A stretch of DNA of 64,000 bases from Rhipidocladum racemiflorum (GCA_036346355.1 CM070581.1:1860001-1924000); one strand, 5' to 3'; positions 23,010 to 34,319 are shown, counted from the stretch's first letter. The notes: generated from the sequence alone by a model not told the origin. Made by a program: numbers and translations.

Positions 23010-23740
23010 AAGGAAGACGCCTTCACCTTCCTCCGGTCTAATCTAGATGTGTTCGCTCGGGAACCATCTCAAATGACCGGGTCCCTAGGAGGTGATCGAG
23101 CACCGATGGGCAACGCTTACCTGGAGCGCACCGGTCCGGAAGGTCGGAGGCAGCGCCCGAGCCAAGAGGCCATTCGGGAAGAAGTGGAGAAGCTATTGCA
23201 GCCGGAGTTGTGTGGAAGCCGCCTACCCCGAAAGTGGTCGGGGCTAACCCCACTCGTGAAGAAGTCCAATGGGAAGTGGCGAATGTGTATAGACTTCACC
23301 GAGCCTCAATAAAGCCTCGCCTAAGGACCCTACCCTCGCTAGGATTGACCTCGTTGTCGATTCTACTACAGATGTGAAGGCTCTATGTTTCCTATGAACG
23401 CCTACTCAGATATCATCGGATTAGAATGGCGCAGAAGATCGAAGAAAAGACTACTGTAACCCCTTTTGGTGTATCTTTATTGCGTTCGAATGCTCCTTTG
23501 GGTTGAAGAATGCCGGATCTACCTACCATGAGCCATGCATATTGTATTCAAGTCACAAATTGGGAAGAACACGGAGGTATATGTTGATGACTTGGTGATA
23601 AAAAGCTAAGGCGTGATGGGTTGGTTGAAGATCCGAGGAAACTTTCTCCCACCTCCGCAGCTAAAGTCAATCCCGAAGTGCGTGTTCGGTGTCATCCGAA
23701 AGTCGCTTGGTCTCGGTCTCCACCGCGGGATCGAAGCCAA
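23010..23740 (+). pseudogene. Tat-element reverse transcriptase remnant
   Basis: FLRSNLDVFAREPSQM, then REEVEKLLQPE and LVKKSNGKWRMCIDFTE mark the N-terminal RT region (about 23020-23305). YVDDLVIKS, the polymerase catalytic YVDD box, is coded at about 23579-23605. The region between is fragmented in all frames. Confidence 0.8.
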
Positions 23741-23809
23741 CCTGTGACAAGATTGAAGCAATAGAGCGAATGAAGCCACTGTCTCGCCTGGCTTCAAATG
23801 CTTAGCGTC

Positions 23810-24500
23810 GCCTCAGCCTCCTCGGCCGGTTCATAGTCCATTGGGGAGAAAATCCCCATTGTTCAAGCCGATGAAGAAGACTAATTCCTTCGAGTGGACC
23901 CCGAAGCCAATGATATTTGAAGATCTGAAGAAGTATCTCCTCGCTTCCCGTCGTAGCCCCGAAACGTGAGCCGCTTCTCCTTTATGTAGCGGCAAGCCCT
24001 CGGATGAAGTGCGACACTAGTAGCGTGAGCGAGAGGCGTCTGTGGCCGGCTCATTATGTGAGCAAGGTGTCTTGCATGATGCTGAAACTAAGGTATCCCC
24101 AGGCCCAAATGGTGTATCTTGTCGTGGCATCAAGAAAGGCTGCGACACTATTTCCAAGGAAGGGAGATCACTGTGGTCTCCTCGTATCCTCTGCGGGAGA
24201 TCCTTCACAATCGTGGCCGAAGGTCAGACGCTATGGTCTGTCGGCAATGGGGAATTTGGCTTCAAATTTGCCCCCCAGACTGCTATCAAGAGTCAAGATC
24301 AAGCGGACTTCATTGTTGAATGGACTCCTTCAGATGGGGAAGATAAGGAAGTCCCCCGTGCCTACGCCTTGGGCGGCTCTTCTTCGATGGATCCTTGGGC
24401 TTCAGCTCGGCGCGGTGAGTTCCTCTGGTCTCCCGCCAGGGACTCCCTCAAATATATAGTCGCCTGGACTTTAAAGCTACCAACAATGTTATAATACAGG
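23810..24500 (+). pseudogene. Tat-element RNase H and second RNase H-like remnants
   Basis: Fragments such as LLYVAASP (about 23980) and TAIKSQ followed by DFIVEWTPSD (about 24280-24330) mark the end of the first RNase H and its connection. GSSSMD and RDSLKYIV (about 24380-24465) match the start of the additional RNase H typical of Tat elements. Frames change several times. Confidence 0.65.
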
Positions 24501-25129
24501 ATTCTTTGGCCAAGTTCGAAGCCGCCGCCTATCGGCATACTGGCGCCGCTGATTAAAGGCGATTCTTTCTTGGTCATCAACCAGGCAAGGAAGGACTTCA
24601 CCTGCTCGATCCCGCCATGGCAATTTACAGCGGAGGTTAGAAAGATGGAGAGACACTTCAAGGGCTAGGTATACACATACCTGGCCGACAATTATTTAGC
24701 GGGCCAGGCTCGCTTCGCCTCGACAAGAGCCCCTTGCTCTGGCCGGAGTCTTTGAAGAAAGGCTTCCGCGATCGCCCATCTCGACCGTCTGCGTGGGAGG
24801 ATGGTCGCCGCTTCACTTCACTCGGATGGGAAGGCGACGCTTATCGCAACCCCCCGCTCGGTGGGGACGATGGTGGAGCCGCCCCCACGTTGCGAGAGGA
24901 AAAGTGGCACCTTGCCGTGAAACGCTGGCTGCGATGCCGACGATCACTGCGGGTCGCCGTGTGGCCGGAAGGCACATGGATGGACCGATCCTGGCCTACC
25001 GCGGGATCAAGTATGCCCCGATGATCGTCGGCCGAGAAGATAAGCGCCGAAAGGCCAAGCGCTACACCCTGGTAGATGGGGACCTGTCTGGCCGAGGTGG
25101 AAAGCGGAGTTCTTCCGAAGTGCATCACT

Positions 25130-25690
25130 CGGGAAGAGGGAAGCATTTGCTTTACGATATCCATGGAGGCGTGTCACGGGGAGCCATTTTTCGCCGAACA
25201 CTGGTGGGAAAAGCTTTCCGCCACGGGTTCTATTGGCCACCGCCTCCAGATGCTTGGTGGTGAGGAGATGCGAGGCGTGCAAGGCTTCCACGCTGGCAAA
25301 TCCACCAACCACCAAGCTGCAAACCATCCCGCTCTCATGGCCCTTCGGCGGTGCAGGGCCGGATATCTGATCCGTTCACGGGCTGCAGGAGGCTACACTC
25401 ATCTGTTTGCAGCCATTGACAAGTTCACCAAGTGGGTGGAAGCTGAAGCCGTGAGAACTATTACCGCTGCAGTCGCTGGCCAAGTTCATCGAGGATCTTC
25501 GCCCGCCGGTCGCCAACCGTATCATCACCGCAATGGCGCCCGATTCACCGGCCGCTCGGACTTTTTGAAGAAATGGGCACAAAGGTCTCGCTTTTGCCTC
25601 CGCTGCCCATCCAAGAAGCACGGCCAAGTTGAGCGAGCCAATGCACCGGTAAGCGAAGGGCCTCAAGACTCGGGCGTTTGATCGACTTCA
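25130..25690 (+). pseudogene. Tat-element integrase remnant
   Basis: The zinc-binding and core regions are recognisable: THLFAAIDKFTKWVEAEAVRTI (25396-25460), GARFTGRSDFLKKW (about 25533-25575) and GQVERANAPV (about 25623-25652). These correspond to the start of the DDE core, the second catalytic Asp region (D of ITDNG is lost here) and the region before the catalytic Glu. Broken by frameshifts. Confidence 0.7.
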
Positions 25691-28600
25691 CCAACGCGGC
25701 TCGCGGTGGGTTGAAGAACTCCCAAGAAGATCTTGTGGTCACTCGGACCACTCTCACCGGGCACGGAGAGACTCCATTCTTTACGGTTTACTGAGGCAGG
25801 TCCTCCTCCTTCGAAATTGACATTTGGGTCGCCAAGGCCGGGCGTTTCGCGGAAGAAGATCAGGAAGATGCGCCAAGACGGCGTCAATCTCCCTGGAAGA
25901 AGCCGGGATCGTGCGGCCCCAGCTGGTGTACAAGAAAGCCTCAGGAGGTACCACGCCACCGGTCGGTGAGTAACAGCCGCGACATGGACTTCGCGAAGAT
26001 TCGATCGCGGTGGGTTGCACAAATGTCTCCCGGTGAGGCCCCTTTAAGGTGGTCTCGTCTCTCGGCGTCGTTGGCCAACCGGCGAGGAGGAACTCGTAAC
26101 GCGGCAGAATATAGAGAACTCAAGCACAGTTCTACCTCTTGAACGGTTGTAAGTTTGAGTTTTGTTCACCGTCTTGAGTCGAATCATGCTCTTTGCCGCC
26201 GACTAGCCGGGAACAAATTGTTCGTAAATTAAGTATTGGTCTGCTATTTCTAGCGATTACTTCATGCCTTTCCGTTCGTGTTTTATGGCAAAGTGTTCGA
26301 TCACTCTGAAGTCCGCTCGGTCTGTGGCGCCGCTGGCGGCGACCACTATGTAAGTGCGCATCGTGATTGGGCAATTGGGCGGAGTTTGAACTCGCTCGAC
26401 ACTCATGACACTCCGGTGTTCAGTGAAGTGTGATTTAAACATCAAGTATCAAAAGCCTACGTCCCGTCACGTCTTTGCCGATCAGCCGCTCGGAGCCACA
26501 AGGGCACGTGTTGTTTGCAGACTCGTAAGGCAACGAAAAAGAATCGCCTGGACACAAGGGATACTTTACTCCTTCTTTTTTCCTTCTAAGCCTTAAAGAG
26601 CACTCAAGTTAATCTTTGGCGCCAAGAAGGTGGAAGGCTAAGAAGACAAGTTAAACATTCTGAATAAGTCTAAAAAGTGTCATGTCTATTCCATGAAAGT
26701 GCTTTACAAAAGTTGTTGCAGGCCGCCAAGTTGCAAGGGCAAAAGGGAGAAGGGTCTAGGTTATCCTATCCTTCTTCCTCCTCGCCTGGCTATCGCTCGC
26801 TATCGCAGGTCTTCCGCGAGGGGCCCGACGCCCAGTGCCATAACCTCTTCGCTGGTCCTCCGGTTGGGTTATCTCTCGGTGCATCGCGTGGCGGCCAGAC
26901 TCGCACTCCGCGCTCCGCCTCGCCTCCTTTCAATCACGGCGACGCGAGGATCAAAGTTGGCGTCCTTGGGCGCCGAAGACGCCAAACGAACTCGGGCAGG
27001 CGGTATACTGCTGCCCCTCCGAGTGGACCTGGCTGGCCAAAGCGGCAGAAGCCGGGCGGTAAAGTCCGCAATCGGACCGAAAGCGGCGTAGTCGGCACGG
27101 CCGTTCGTGGCGCTTGCTGCACCAACCCCGGCCGAGCGAGGCGGTTCCTCCATCCGGCCAAAGGCGCACCTCAAGATCTGCAGAGTGTTCGCGACCGAAT
27201 GCGGTGTCGTCCGCGCCTGCGGTCTTCCATGAGCTCAGCGCTGATGCCTCGCTCAGCTTCAGCTCCCCACCGCTCATCCGCTTTTCCATCCGGCCATAAA
27301 TTAGCCACCTTCGCCAGAGGCGGCCGATCTCGATGGCGGCGTCGGCCACGCGCTTGCTTCCGGCGTAAAGCGGTGGCCGGTGGGAGTAGAAAGCGTCAAG
27401 CGGCAGCCAAGAAGTGCATCTGCCGCCGAAGGAACGGAGTCCGCGAGGATCCGGAGTGGTACGTGGCCCCGCCTCTGAGGATACATGGTCTGGCCAGATG
27501 TTTCGCATCGGCCGGCTTCTCGCGGATCATTTCTTCGCGTCTGTCATACTCTCAAACTCGCTACCACGTGGAGCGGCTGGGTCTGCAATGGTGCCCTGAA
27601 CAAGCAAAGCAAGCAAAGGTAAGGCTCCATTCGAAGGTTAAAAGTTTTACCGTCTTCTTTGTGTGTTTCAAGGATTCAGTATCGGCGGAGGCTCTCGAAA
27701 CAGGCACTGAGTGAAACCAGCCCCTCGAGGCACCGGCCTCGGGCGGTAAGGGCTCGCCGGTGGAGTCCACCATCGCGCGCTGGCGTCAGTCGGCGTGCGG
27801 GCGTGTGGCGGCCATTTCGCTGGCGCTGGTGGGTCCACCATCGCAGCCAATGGCGGAGTCACGCCGTGGCGGTGACGATGGCGGCGAGGGTCGCTACGCT
27901 GGTCGATCCACCATACCGCTGGCGGTCGGCCGCTGATCGTATATGATACGAGGTCGCCGCGCCGGTTCCGCTGCAGCCGTAGCGCGGCGAAGCGCCGGCT
28001 GCGGGCGCGATGGCGACGGCGGCGCCCTTGTAGGGTCGCCGGCCCGTAGCGGCGGTCACCGCCGGCGGCGGTGGCGATGGAGGAAGCGCGCCGGCCAATC
28101 GGCCGGCCGGCGGCCTGTTCGATTCTGCGGGCCAGTGGCGGTGATGGCGGAAGCGTCGCGGCGACGTTGATGAAGAGCCTCGCACCGGTGAGGAAGTCCC
28201 GAGGGCGGGCCGTATGAAGATCCAAATGGTGGCTGGCGAGCCTCGATAGCCGTGGGTCATTTGGACGTTCCGATGAAGCTGCATGTCGCCGGCAGGCGCT
28301 TGTTCCTCCCTGGCGCCGCCGGTAGGAGTGCCGCTGATTATCGGGGGCCTTGATGGACGGCGATGGGCGTCCCCATGGCGTCCATCTTGGGCACGCCATA
28401 CGCGATCCCCGCGATCCAGGCTTTGCATGTCGCCAGAGTGGAAGCGCAGCCTCGGGGAAGCGGAACGTCGCTCGGATCGCCCAGCCCCATCCAGGAAGCG
28501 ATTCGCGTCGGCTTTCCTCTACGACACAAAGAAAGAAGAAGAAGGCGATGTTAAAAAAAATGATGAAGAAGGAAGGCGAAGAGCTTACCTCCGGAACTGT

Positions 28601-29634
28601 CCGAGTCGTCCGTCACGCCCAGGTAGTGCCAGCTGGGCGGTGCCGGGCGGCGCAGTGGCTAATCCTCGACACGAAGTCCGGAGAACCATGCCTCCAGGTC
28701 CACGCTGCTTATCCGCAGCTGATCAACCCGAGCCAACATTGCAAGTAGTTTCGGGTGTGTCGAACGACGGAGATACCCAGATGGATTTGCTGCCCACCGC
28801 TCCGGAAGCCCCAGGGCTTCAATGCATTGTCGTCTTCAACGTACAACCATTCGTGGGCGCCACATTTTCACCGGATCGGTTCTCCATTGGAATGTAGCGG
28901 CGCAACGGCTCCCGCCTCTAAGTCGCGGATGGCAGCACCGGAGAGATCTGGAGCCCCGGCCAGCGACGCTGAGCGAAGAAGTAGCGAAAAGAGAAGATTG
29001 GGCATTACCCCTATAAACATCTCACAGTATGGGCGAAGACGAGAGGAGCACAATGGAGTTAGGAGGAAGGTGGATGTTGTGAATGTCGTGAGAAGTTGAG
29101 GACGGCGATGTAGAAGTCCGAGATGGCGGACCAAGCGCCATCATCGCCGCACGAAGATGACTTCCACGCCGGGCGTGAGCGATGGGCCCCGACCGCATGC
29201 GAAGGCGCTTGGGCGATCACCTTGGAGCATTTAGCGGCGGCGTTCTCTTCCACCGTTGAAGCCGAGGGAGGACAGAGTCGGTGAGGCCATCGACCGCCAG
29301 CTAGGAAGAAGGGAAGCTAAAGCGGGGAAGGAAGCGGGAAAAAGCGAGGACATGCCCCCGTCGCCGCTTATTTATAAGAATTCAAGGAAGAGCTGGCGGG
29401 AAAAAGTCGAAGAGACGCTACAGCTGATTCGGATCTTGAGAAAACCAAAGCATTTTTTTCAAGGAAGTGGGCACGCCCCACGAAGCCTCGGAAAGCCAGA
29501 TTCCACCTGGCCGGAAAAAGAGGGCAAAGTTTTTAAAGACGCGGCGTGCGTGGGCATTTATGGGCCCCACCCGAGATTGAACCGTTCGACGAAGAAAAGA
29601 AAAGAATAAAGACACTCTGGGTGGGCCTCGGCTA
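25691..29634. other. 3' non-pol region of the Tat element
   Basis: About 3.9 kb between integrase and the 3' LTR. The stretch 26700-29300 is very GC-rich and has long open frames on both strands (e.g. 26677-27714 +, 27668-28399 -). Their composition is Arg/Ala/Pro-rich with no recognisable domain, as expected from GC-rich DNA. A purine-rich tract at 29590-29611 lies 23 bp before the 3' LTR. Confidence 0.5.
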
Positions 29635-29691
29635 TGTCGGGCCAGATAAACGCTGGGTGCCCACGCGCATTGAGTACTCACGCCCAGAGCG

Positions 29692-30110
29692 AGTGGCGTT
29701 GAGCCACTCCTGGCGACCGCAAAGGTGCTCGCCAAGCAGTGGCGTTGAGCCACTCCTCGAGCGATCAAATGAAGGTGCTTTCGCCAAGAGGAGTGGCGTT
29801 CAGCCACTCCTCGAGGCGATCAAGGTGCTCGCGAAGACAGTGGCGTTCGTGCCACTCCGAGTGTCAGCGAAAAGGTGCTCGTCAAGAGGCAGTGGCGTTG
29901 AGGCCACTCCTCGAGGCCGGCGAAAGGTGCTCGCCCAGGGACAGTGGCGTTGGGCCACTCCGAGGCGACTCTGGGTGCTCGCCAGAGGGCAGTGGCGTTG
30001 AGCCACTCCTCCGGCGACCAACAGCGCTCGCCAGGACAGTGGCGTTCAGGCCACCCTCGGCGATGCAATGCTCGCCGGGGGCGGTGGCGTTCAGAGCCAC
30101 TCCTGGGCGT
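29692..30110. repeat. Tandem hairpin array in 3' LTR
   Basis: About eight imperfect 50-bp units with the same GTGGCGTT-AGCCAC and GGTGCTCGCC parts as the 5' LTR array. Unit number and order differ between the LTRs. Confidence 0.85.
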
Positions 30111-30439
30111 AGTTCCCAGAATCAACTCCCGTAATCGTGCTACACTGGGCGAAGGGTCAAGGATATTTAATGCGAGACGTGCGCATTAATTCTGCGAGAT
30201 ATGTAAGCAAGAGTATGGCGGCGCCGTCTTCCCCAGCGCCGCACGATGGGTGGCCCGAATCGACATCCCCTCTCTGGCGAACCTGCGGGTGACAGACAAA
30301 GGGACCCAAGCGAAGTCTAAGTCGGCTAGACAGCATTAAATGTGATGTAAGAGAGTGTGACGTGCATTAAATGCCTTTGGCAGCGTGTCAGGTCGACGCT
30401 TGCTTTACGCAAGCTTGTAAGCCCCATGCGCCCCCCCCG

Positions 30440-30446
30440 TATAAAA
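30440..30446 (+). promoter_or_regulatory. LTR TATA box (3' LTR)
   Basis: TATAAAAGGGAGCTAGGG, matching the 5' LTR box, after a run of eight C residues not present in the 5' LTR. Confidence 0.55.
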
Positions 30447-30903
30447 GGGAGCTAGGGTGCATGGGAGAAAGGTTGTTGATCCCTGGGTTGGCAGAGGAGA
30501 AGGTCGCCTTCCCACTTTGTAAGAACCTTGACTCAGAAGAATCCACCAAGCAGGACTAGGGTCATTACTCCTTTGGAGGGCCCGAACCTGGGTAAAACTC
30601 GACTGTCTTCTTGCTTGCTCCCAACACCCCGTTCTTCCTATCCTTGGAGCCGGCCACAAAAGCCCCCTCAATCTCTCAAGCACCGTCTTGGTGCTGTTAA
30701 CGTGATAGCCGACACTACCCTCTATGCTCAACTGAACCACTAAGGGCAGAAATGTCCTCCTTTCCACTCTCTCTACTCAGTTGCTTTACTTCCATTTCAC
30801 CCACTGACATTTGCTCTATTACTAGATTGCAATGATTTGCTGAAACTTAAGCTTAATGATGCATCTAATGGAATGGGAATTTCAGGGTTCTTACAAAAGG
30901 TTT

Positions 30904-30905
<2 letters not shown>

Positions 30906-30957
<52 letters not shown>
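30906..30957. repeat. (TA)n microsatellite, right flank of Micron-like element
   Basis: About 25 TA units. Together with 15863-15952 it brackets the Micron-like MITE and all its nested insertions. Confidence 0.95.
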
Positions 30958-30959
<2 letters not shown>

Positions 30960-31062
30960 TGATAAGCACCCACGTTGAATTGAAGATTCGAACATGACGG
31001 AGTGCTCGCCAACCGACCTACGAAATATAAGATGTCAGGGATTAAAGGATGTTGCTTTCATC

Positions 31063-31515
31063 CTGGTTACAAATTTCGTTTTTCGGATTAAATCTTGTCA
31101 CCTACCGAAATCCGAAATTTCACCGAGATCTCGTTATTTCGAAAGAAATCCGAACGAAATACGAAAACCAAAATTTGAATCCGGTCAAATTTGCCGAGAT
31201 TTCGGCGAGATTTTACGTACCGACACACTTTGAATTTTTAGTGTTTTTTCAATTTCGACGGAATTATGATCTACCGACTGTCCGACATGAGAAACAACGC
31301 GAAGAATCCAATCCGGTCAAAATTCGGTGAAGGTTTAGTCGAATCTCGGCGAAATTTGCCGAGATTTCGGTCAAATTCACCGAGACCTCGGTGAGATTAT
31401 AGGTACTGTAGCACTTTAATTCTTTTTAAGGTTTTTCTTAATTACGCCGGGGTTATAAAACTTGGGGTTCCGAGATCCGATATTTCGCCGAATTTCAGCG
31501 AGATTTTAAACCTTG
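31063..31515. mobile_element. hAT-like MITE, CGAAATTTCGG-rich (copy 2)
   Basis: Flanked by CTTTCATC at 31055-31062 and 31516-31523. The matching site near 41835-41850 upstream of NSA2 copy 4 is uninterrupted, which proves an insertion. Ends are CTGGTTACAAAT and ATTTTAAACCTTG. The inside repeats CCGAGATTTCGG and GAAATTTCACCGAGA. The right half is repeated at 32566-32855 by tandem duplication. Confidence 0.7.
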
Positions 31516-31739
31516 CTTTCATCAATATCGTTCTATTTTTTGTATTTTTTATTTGTATGGTTGACCTTCAATCTGATGTTTACAGGTCTACATTGCTAGT
31601 TACATTGGTTTTGGGCCAAAAACCGACCTTCCAAGCAGGCCTCAAGCGAACCTATAAACCCCGAAGTGACGCCTCGTCTCCATCCATCCTCCCCAATCCC
31701 TACCCAAATCCCGAGCGCCTCTACTAGGGTTTCGTAGCT

Positions 31740-32461
31740 ATGGCAAGTCCTCTTCGCCTTCTCCCCGCCACCTCCAACAACACGTCCCCGTGCTTCCTAA
31801 CTGCTCATCCGCTCCCGCACTCTTCTCATCTCTTGATTGTTCTGCGATTTTTTTTTTTAATTTTGTGTTGATTTCCCCGTGCACGAGTTGGTTGCAGCCG
31901 CAGGGAGACTACATAGAGCTCCACCAGAAGCGCCATGGCCGGCGCCTGGACTTCGAGCAGCGGAAGCGCAGCGGAGGCGCCACATGCACAAGCGCCGCAG
32001 GAGGCCCGGAAGGTGCGTGCTTGATCTGATAAATGACCTCCTTTTGGTGTTATTTTTATGTGTTTCGCTTCATTCTTGATGCGCGTGTTTGGTCTGCGGT
32101 AGTTGCTTGGTGCCAAGGGTAAGAGGTTCGCCAAGAAGCGGTACGCCGAGAAGGCACAGATGAAGAAGACGTAAGTGCTTGTTTTCTATTTTGTTCGTTT
32201 ACTGCCTCAGTTGTATTGATATTACAGTAGGAGATGTGAGCTAGTATCTCTTTACTCCCTTATTGTATGTATTGATACTTTGAGTAGGAAAATTAATTTT
32301 CCTCGTAGTGTCTTTCTGGTTGCAGCTGTACTTGCACTTAAGTGGGCCTTATTGGCAATTGTTTCTTTGCAGCCTGAAAATGCATGATAAGTCAACTTCT
32401 CGGCAGAAGGTCGATGATGATGTTCAAGAGGGGGCTCTTCCTTCGTATCTACTGGATCGTG
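31740..32461 (+). pseudogene. NSA2 5' partial copy 2, broken and fused to THADA
   Basis: Carries NSA2 exons 1-4 only. The ATG (31740-31742) survives, but the first donor is GCAAGT instead of GTAAGT. Exon 2 (31898-32012) is 115 bp against 120, which shifts the frame after DFEQRKR. Exon 4 stops after LLDR, at the GATCGTG where the sequence switches to the THADA fragment. The S8e-like C-terminal half is missing, so it cannot make NSA2. Confidence 0.9.
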
Positions 32462-32562
32462 TCCAACATATACCTTTCTTCAGAACATGATGAAAGCCAT
32501 ATCGAGGAGAAATGCTTGGAAGCTAGTGCGGGTGAATTTCAGTCTTTATGCATGCAAGATAC
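32459..32562 (+). pseudogene. THADA-like fragment (copy 2, very short)
   Basis: About 100 bp (NIYLSSEHDESHIEEKCLEA) joined directly to NSA2 exon 4 and ended by the tandem-duplication join. The GTG at the NSA2 junction is common to both parents. Confidence 0.8.
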
Positions 32563-33074
32563 TTTGAATTTTTAGTGTTTTTTCAATTTCGACGGAATTA
32601 TGATCTACCAACTGTCTGACATGAGAAACAACACGAAGAATCCAATCCGGTCAAAATCCGGTGAAGGTTTAGTCGAATCTCAGCCAAATTTGCCGAGATT
32701 TCGGTCAAATTCACCGAGACCTCGGTGAGATTATAGGTACTGTAGCTCTTTAATTCTTTTTAAGGTTTTTCTGAATTTCGCCGGGGTTATAAAACTTGGG
32801 GTTCCGAGATTCGATATTTCGCCGAATTTCAGCGAGATTTTAAACCTTGCTTTCATCAGTATCGTTCTACTTTTTTGTATTTTTTATTTGTATGGTTGAC
32901 CTTCAATCTGATGTTTACATGTCTACATTGCTAGTTACATTGGTTTTGGGCCAAAAACCGACCTTCCAAGCAGACCCCAAGCGAACCTATAAACCCCGAA
33001 GCAACGCCTCGTCTCCGTCCATCCTCCCCAATCCCCACCCAAATCCCGAGCGCCTCTACTAGGGTTTCGTAGCT

Positions 33075-33787
33075 ACGGTAAGTCCTCTTCGCCTTCTCCC
33101 CGCCGCCTCCAACAACACGTCCCCGTGCTTCCTAACTGCTCATCCGCTCTCGCACTCTTCTCATCTCTCGATTGTTCTGCGATTTTTTTTTTAATTTTGT
33201 GTTGATTTCCCCGTGCACGAGTTGGTTGCAGCCGCAGGGAGACTACATAGAGCTCCACCAGAAGCGCCATGGCCGGCGCTTGGACTTCGAGCAGCGGGAG
33301 GCGCACGCGGTGCACAAAGCTCGCAGGAGGCCCGGAAGGTGCGTGCTTGATCTGATAAATGACCTCCCTTTTGGTGTTATTTTTTGGTGTTTCTGTTTCC
33401 GTTGCTGATGCGCTTGTTTGGTCTGCGGTAGTTGCTTGGTGCCAAGGGTAAGAGGTTCGCCAAGAAGCGGTACGCCGAGAAGGCGCAGATGAAGAAGACG
33501 TAAGTGCTTGTTTACTGTTTTGTTCGTTTACTGCTTCAGTTGTATTGATATTACAGTAGATGTGAGCTAGTATCTCTTTACTCCCTTAGTGTATGTATTG
33601 ATACTTTGAGTAGGAAAATTAATTTTCCTCGCAGTGTCTTTCTGGTTGCAGCTGCACTTGCACTTATGTGGGCCTTATTGGCAATTGTTTCTTTGCAGCC
33701 TGAAAATGCATGATGAGTCAACTTCTCGGCAGAAGGTCGATGATGATGTTCAAGAGGGGGCTCTTCCTCCGTATCTACTGGATCGTG
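33075..33787 (+). pseudogene. NSA2 5' partial copy 3, start codon lost, fused to THADA
   Basis: The same exon set and the same fusion point as copy 2. The start codon is ACG (33075-33077) while the donor is the normal GTAAGT. Exon 2 (33232-33338) is 107 bp against 120, so the frame is also shifted. Ends at 33787 in the GATCGTG join. Confidence 0.9.
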
Positions 33788-34319
33788 TCCAACATATACC
33801 CTTCTTCAGAACATGATGAAGGCCATATTGAGGAGAAATGCTTGGAAGCTAGTGCGAGAGAATTTCAGTCTTTATGCATGCAAGATACTTGACTTATGGT
33901 TCATATGGATCCAGTTGCTAGAGGATGAGGATGCCTATCTTAGACAAAATCTTTCTAGGAATGTTCAGAAGATAATAGCAAAGGGGTCCGCTAATAACAT
34001 TTGCGATGATTCCACGCCACTACTAGTGGATAGAGTGATTGAACTATGCTTTGAATATCCAACTTCTTTATTTGGCCACTGGCTGAAATACATAGACTAC
34101 ATGTTAAAAATAGTTTTGGACACCGCTGACACTTTAAACTCCCGTAGAGATTTAGTTCGTTAGATATTTGAAGAATAAATTGATAACAACCATAAGGAGA
34201 ACATATTAACATGTCAAATCTGCTGCTATAATATTCAAAAGCTTTTGTAGTCCAAATATCTGGTGGAAGCAGAAGGAAGAACTAAATTGTTCTTGCATAA
34301 CTGGAGGGGGGCTTGTTAA
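33785..34319 (+). pseudogene. THADA-like gene fragment (copy 3, broken)
   Basis: Matches 3557-4090. It shares the extra base before LDLWFIWIQLLEDEDAYLR and the TAG after NIQKLL. It has further damage of its own: TAG and TAA stops inside the region corresponding to QIFEKEIDNHH. Confidence 0.75.

Larger units (their letters stand above)
19457..30714 (+). mobile_element. Tat-lineage Ty3/gypsy LTR retrotransposon, decayed
   Basis: An 11.3-kb element with LTRs at 19457 to about 20620 and 29635-30714, and target duplications CTACC at 19452-19456 and 30715-30719. Remnants in order are Gag, aspartic protease, reverse transcriptase, RNase H, a second RNase H-like domain and integrase, followed by about 3.5 kb without recognised domains. 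The second RNase H and the long 3' region are typical of Tat-lineage elements. Every domain is broken by stop codons and small indels, and the two LTRs differ by many short gaps, so the element cannot act on its own. The neighbouring DNA on both sides is the interrupted solo LTR. Confidence 0.85.
29635..30714 (+). repeat. 3' LTR of the Tat-lineage element
   Basis: Starts TGTCGGGCC and ends AGCCGACA, followed by the CTACC target duplication. It carries the same hairpin array, GGGCGTAGTTCCC phrase and TATA box as the 5' LTR, with many short indels between them. Confidence 0.8.
16573..30895 (+). mobile_element. Large solo LTR (about 3.06 kb), interrupted by a Tat-type retrotransposon
   Basis: Starts TGTGACGACCCGGG at 16573 and ends GGTTCTTACA at 30895, with 5-bp target duplications AAAGG at 16568-16572 and 30896-30900. 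The two parts (16573-19456 and 30720-30895) form one TG...CA unit without any gag or pol of its own, so it reads as a solo LTR. Its sequence order (TAATTA-rich start, PyPy-rich CT tract at 18170-18310, TCTAGGG-rich centre) matches the solo LTR at 53138-56506 read on the other strand. Ty3/gypsy origin is inferred from size and end sequence only. Confidence 0.75.
15953..30905. mobile_element. Micron-like MITE flanked by TA tracts, split by later insertions
   Basis: The outermost element of the nest. Its left end (15953 to about 16050) contains GGGAGTACATACTCC and CAGTATACCGCTTAAA. Its right arm (about 16490-16572 plus 30901-30905) carries the inverted counterpart, GTTTAAGTGGTATACTGG then GGGAGTACGTACTCC and GAAAAGG. 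After removing the LTR element (16573-30895 plus one AAAGG) and the mini-Helitron (16051-16300), the MITE is about 370 bp long, bounded on both sides by (TA)n. That arrangement is the hallmark of Micron elements described in rice. No coding capacity. Confidence 0.6.
31227..33886 (+). repeat. Direct tandem duplication, 1.33-kb unit
   Basis: Unit 1 is 31227-32560 and unit 2 is 32561-33886. Each holds the right half of the hAT-like MITE, the NSA2 5' half and the start of the THADA fragment. At the internal join, ACTTTGAA is common to the THADA side (GCAAGATACTTG) and the MITE side (ACACACTTTGAA), pointing to microhomology-driven or unequal exchange. Confidence 0.85.

Noticed and set aside
26677..27714. 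345-codon open frame on the + strand
   Set aside because: Arg/Ala/Pro/Ser-rich composition from GC-rich DNA inside the Tat element's 3' region; no domain, and overlapping long frames on the other strand.
27668..28399. 243-codon minus-strand frame, possible antisense ORF of a Tat element
   Set aside because: Some Tat-lineage elements carry antisense ORFs, but I see no recognisable motif, and the element is otherwise full of frame breaks.
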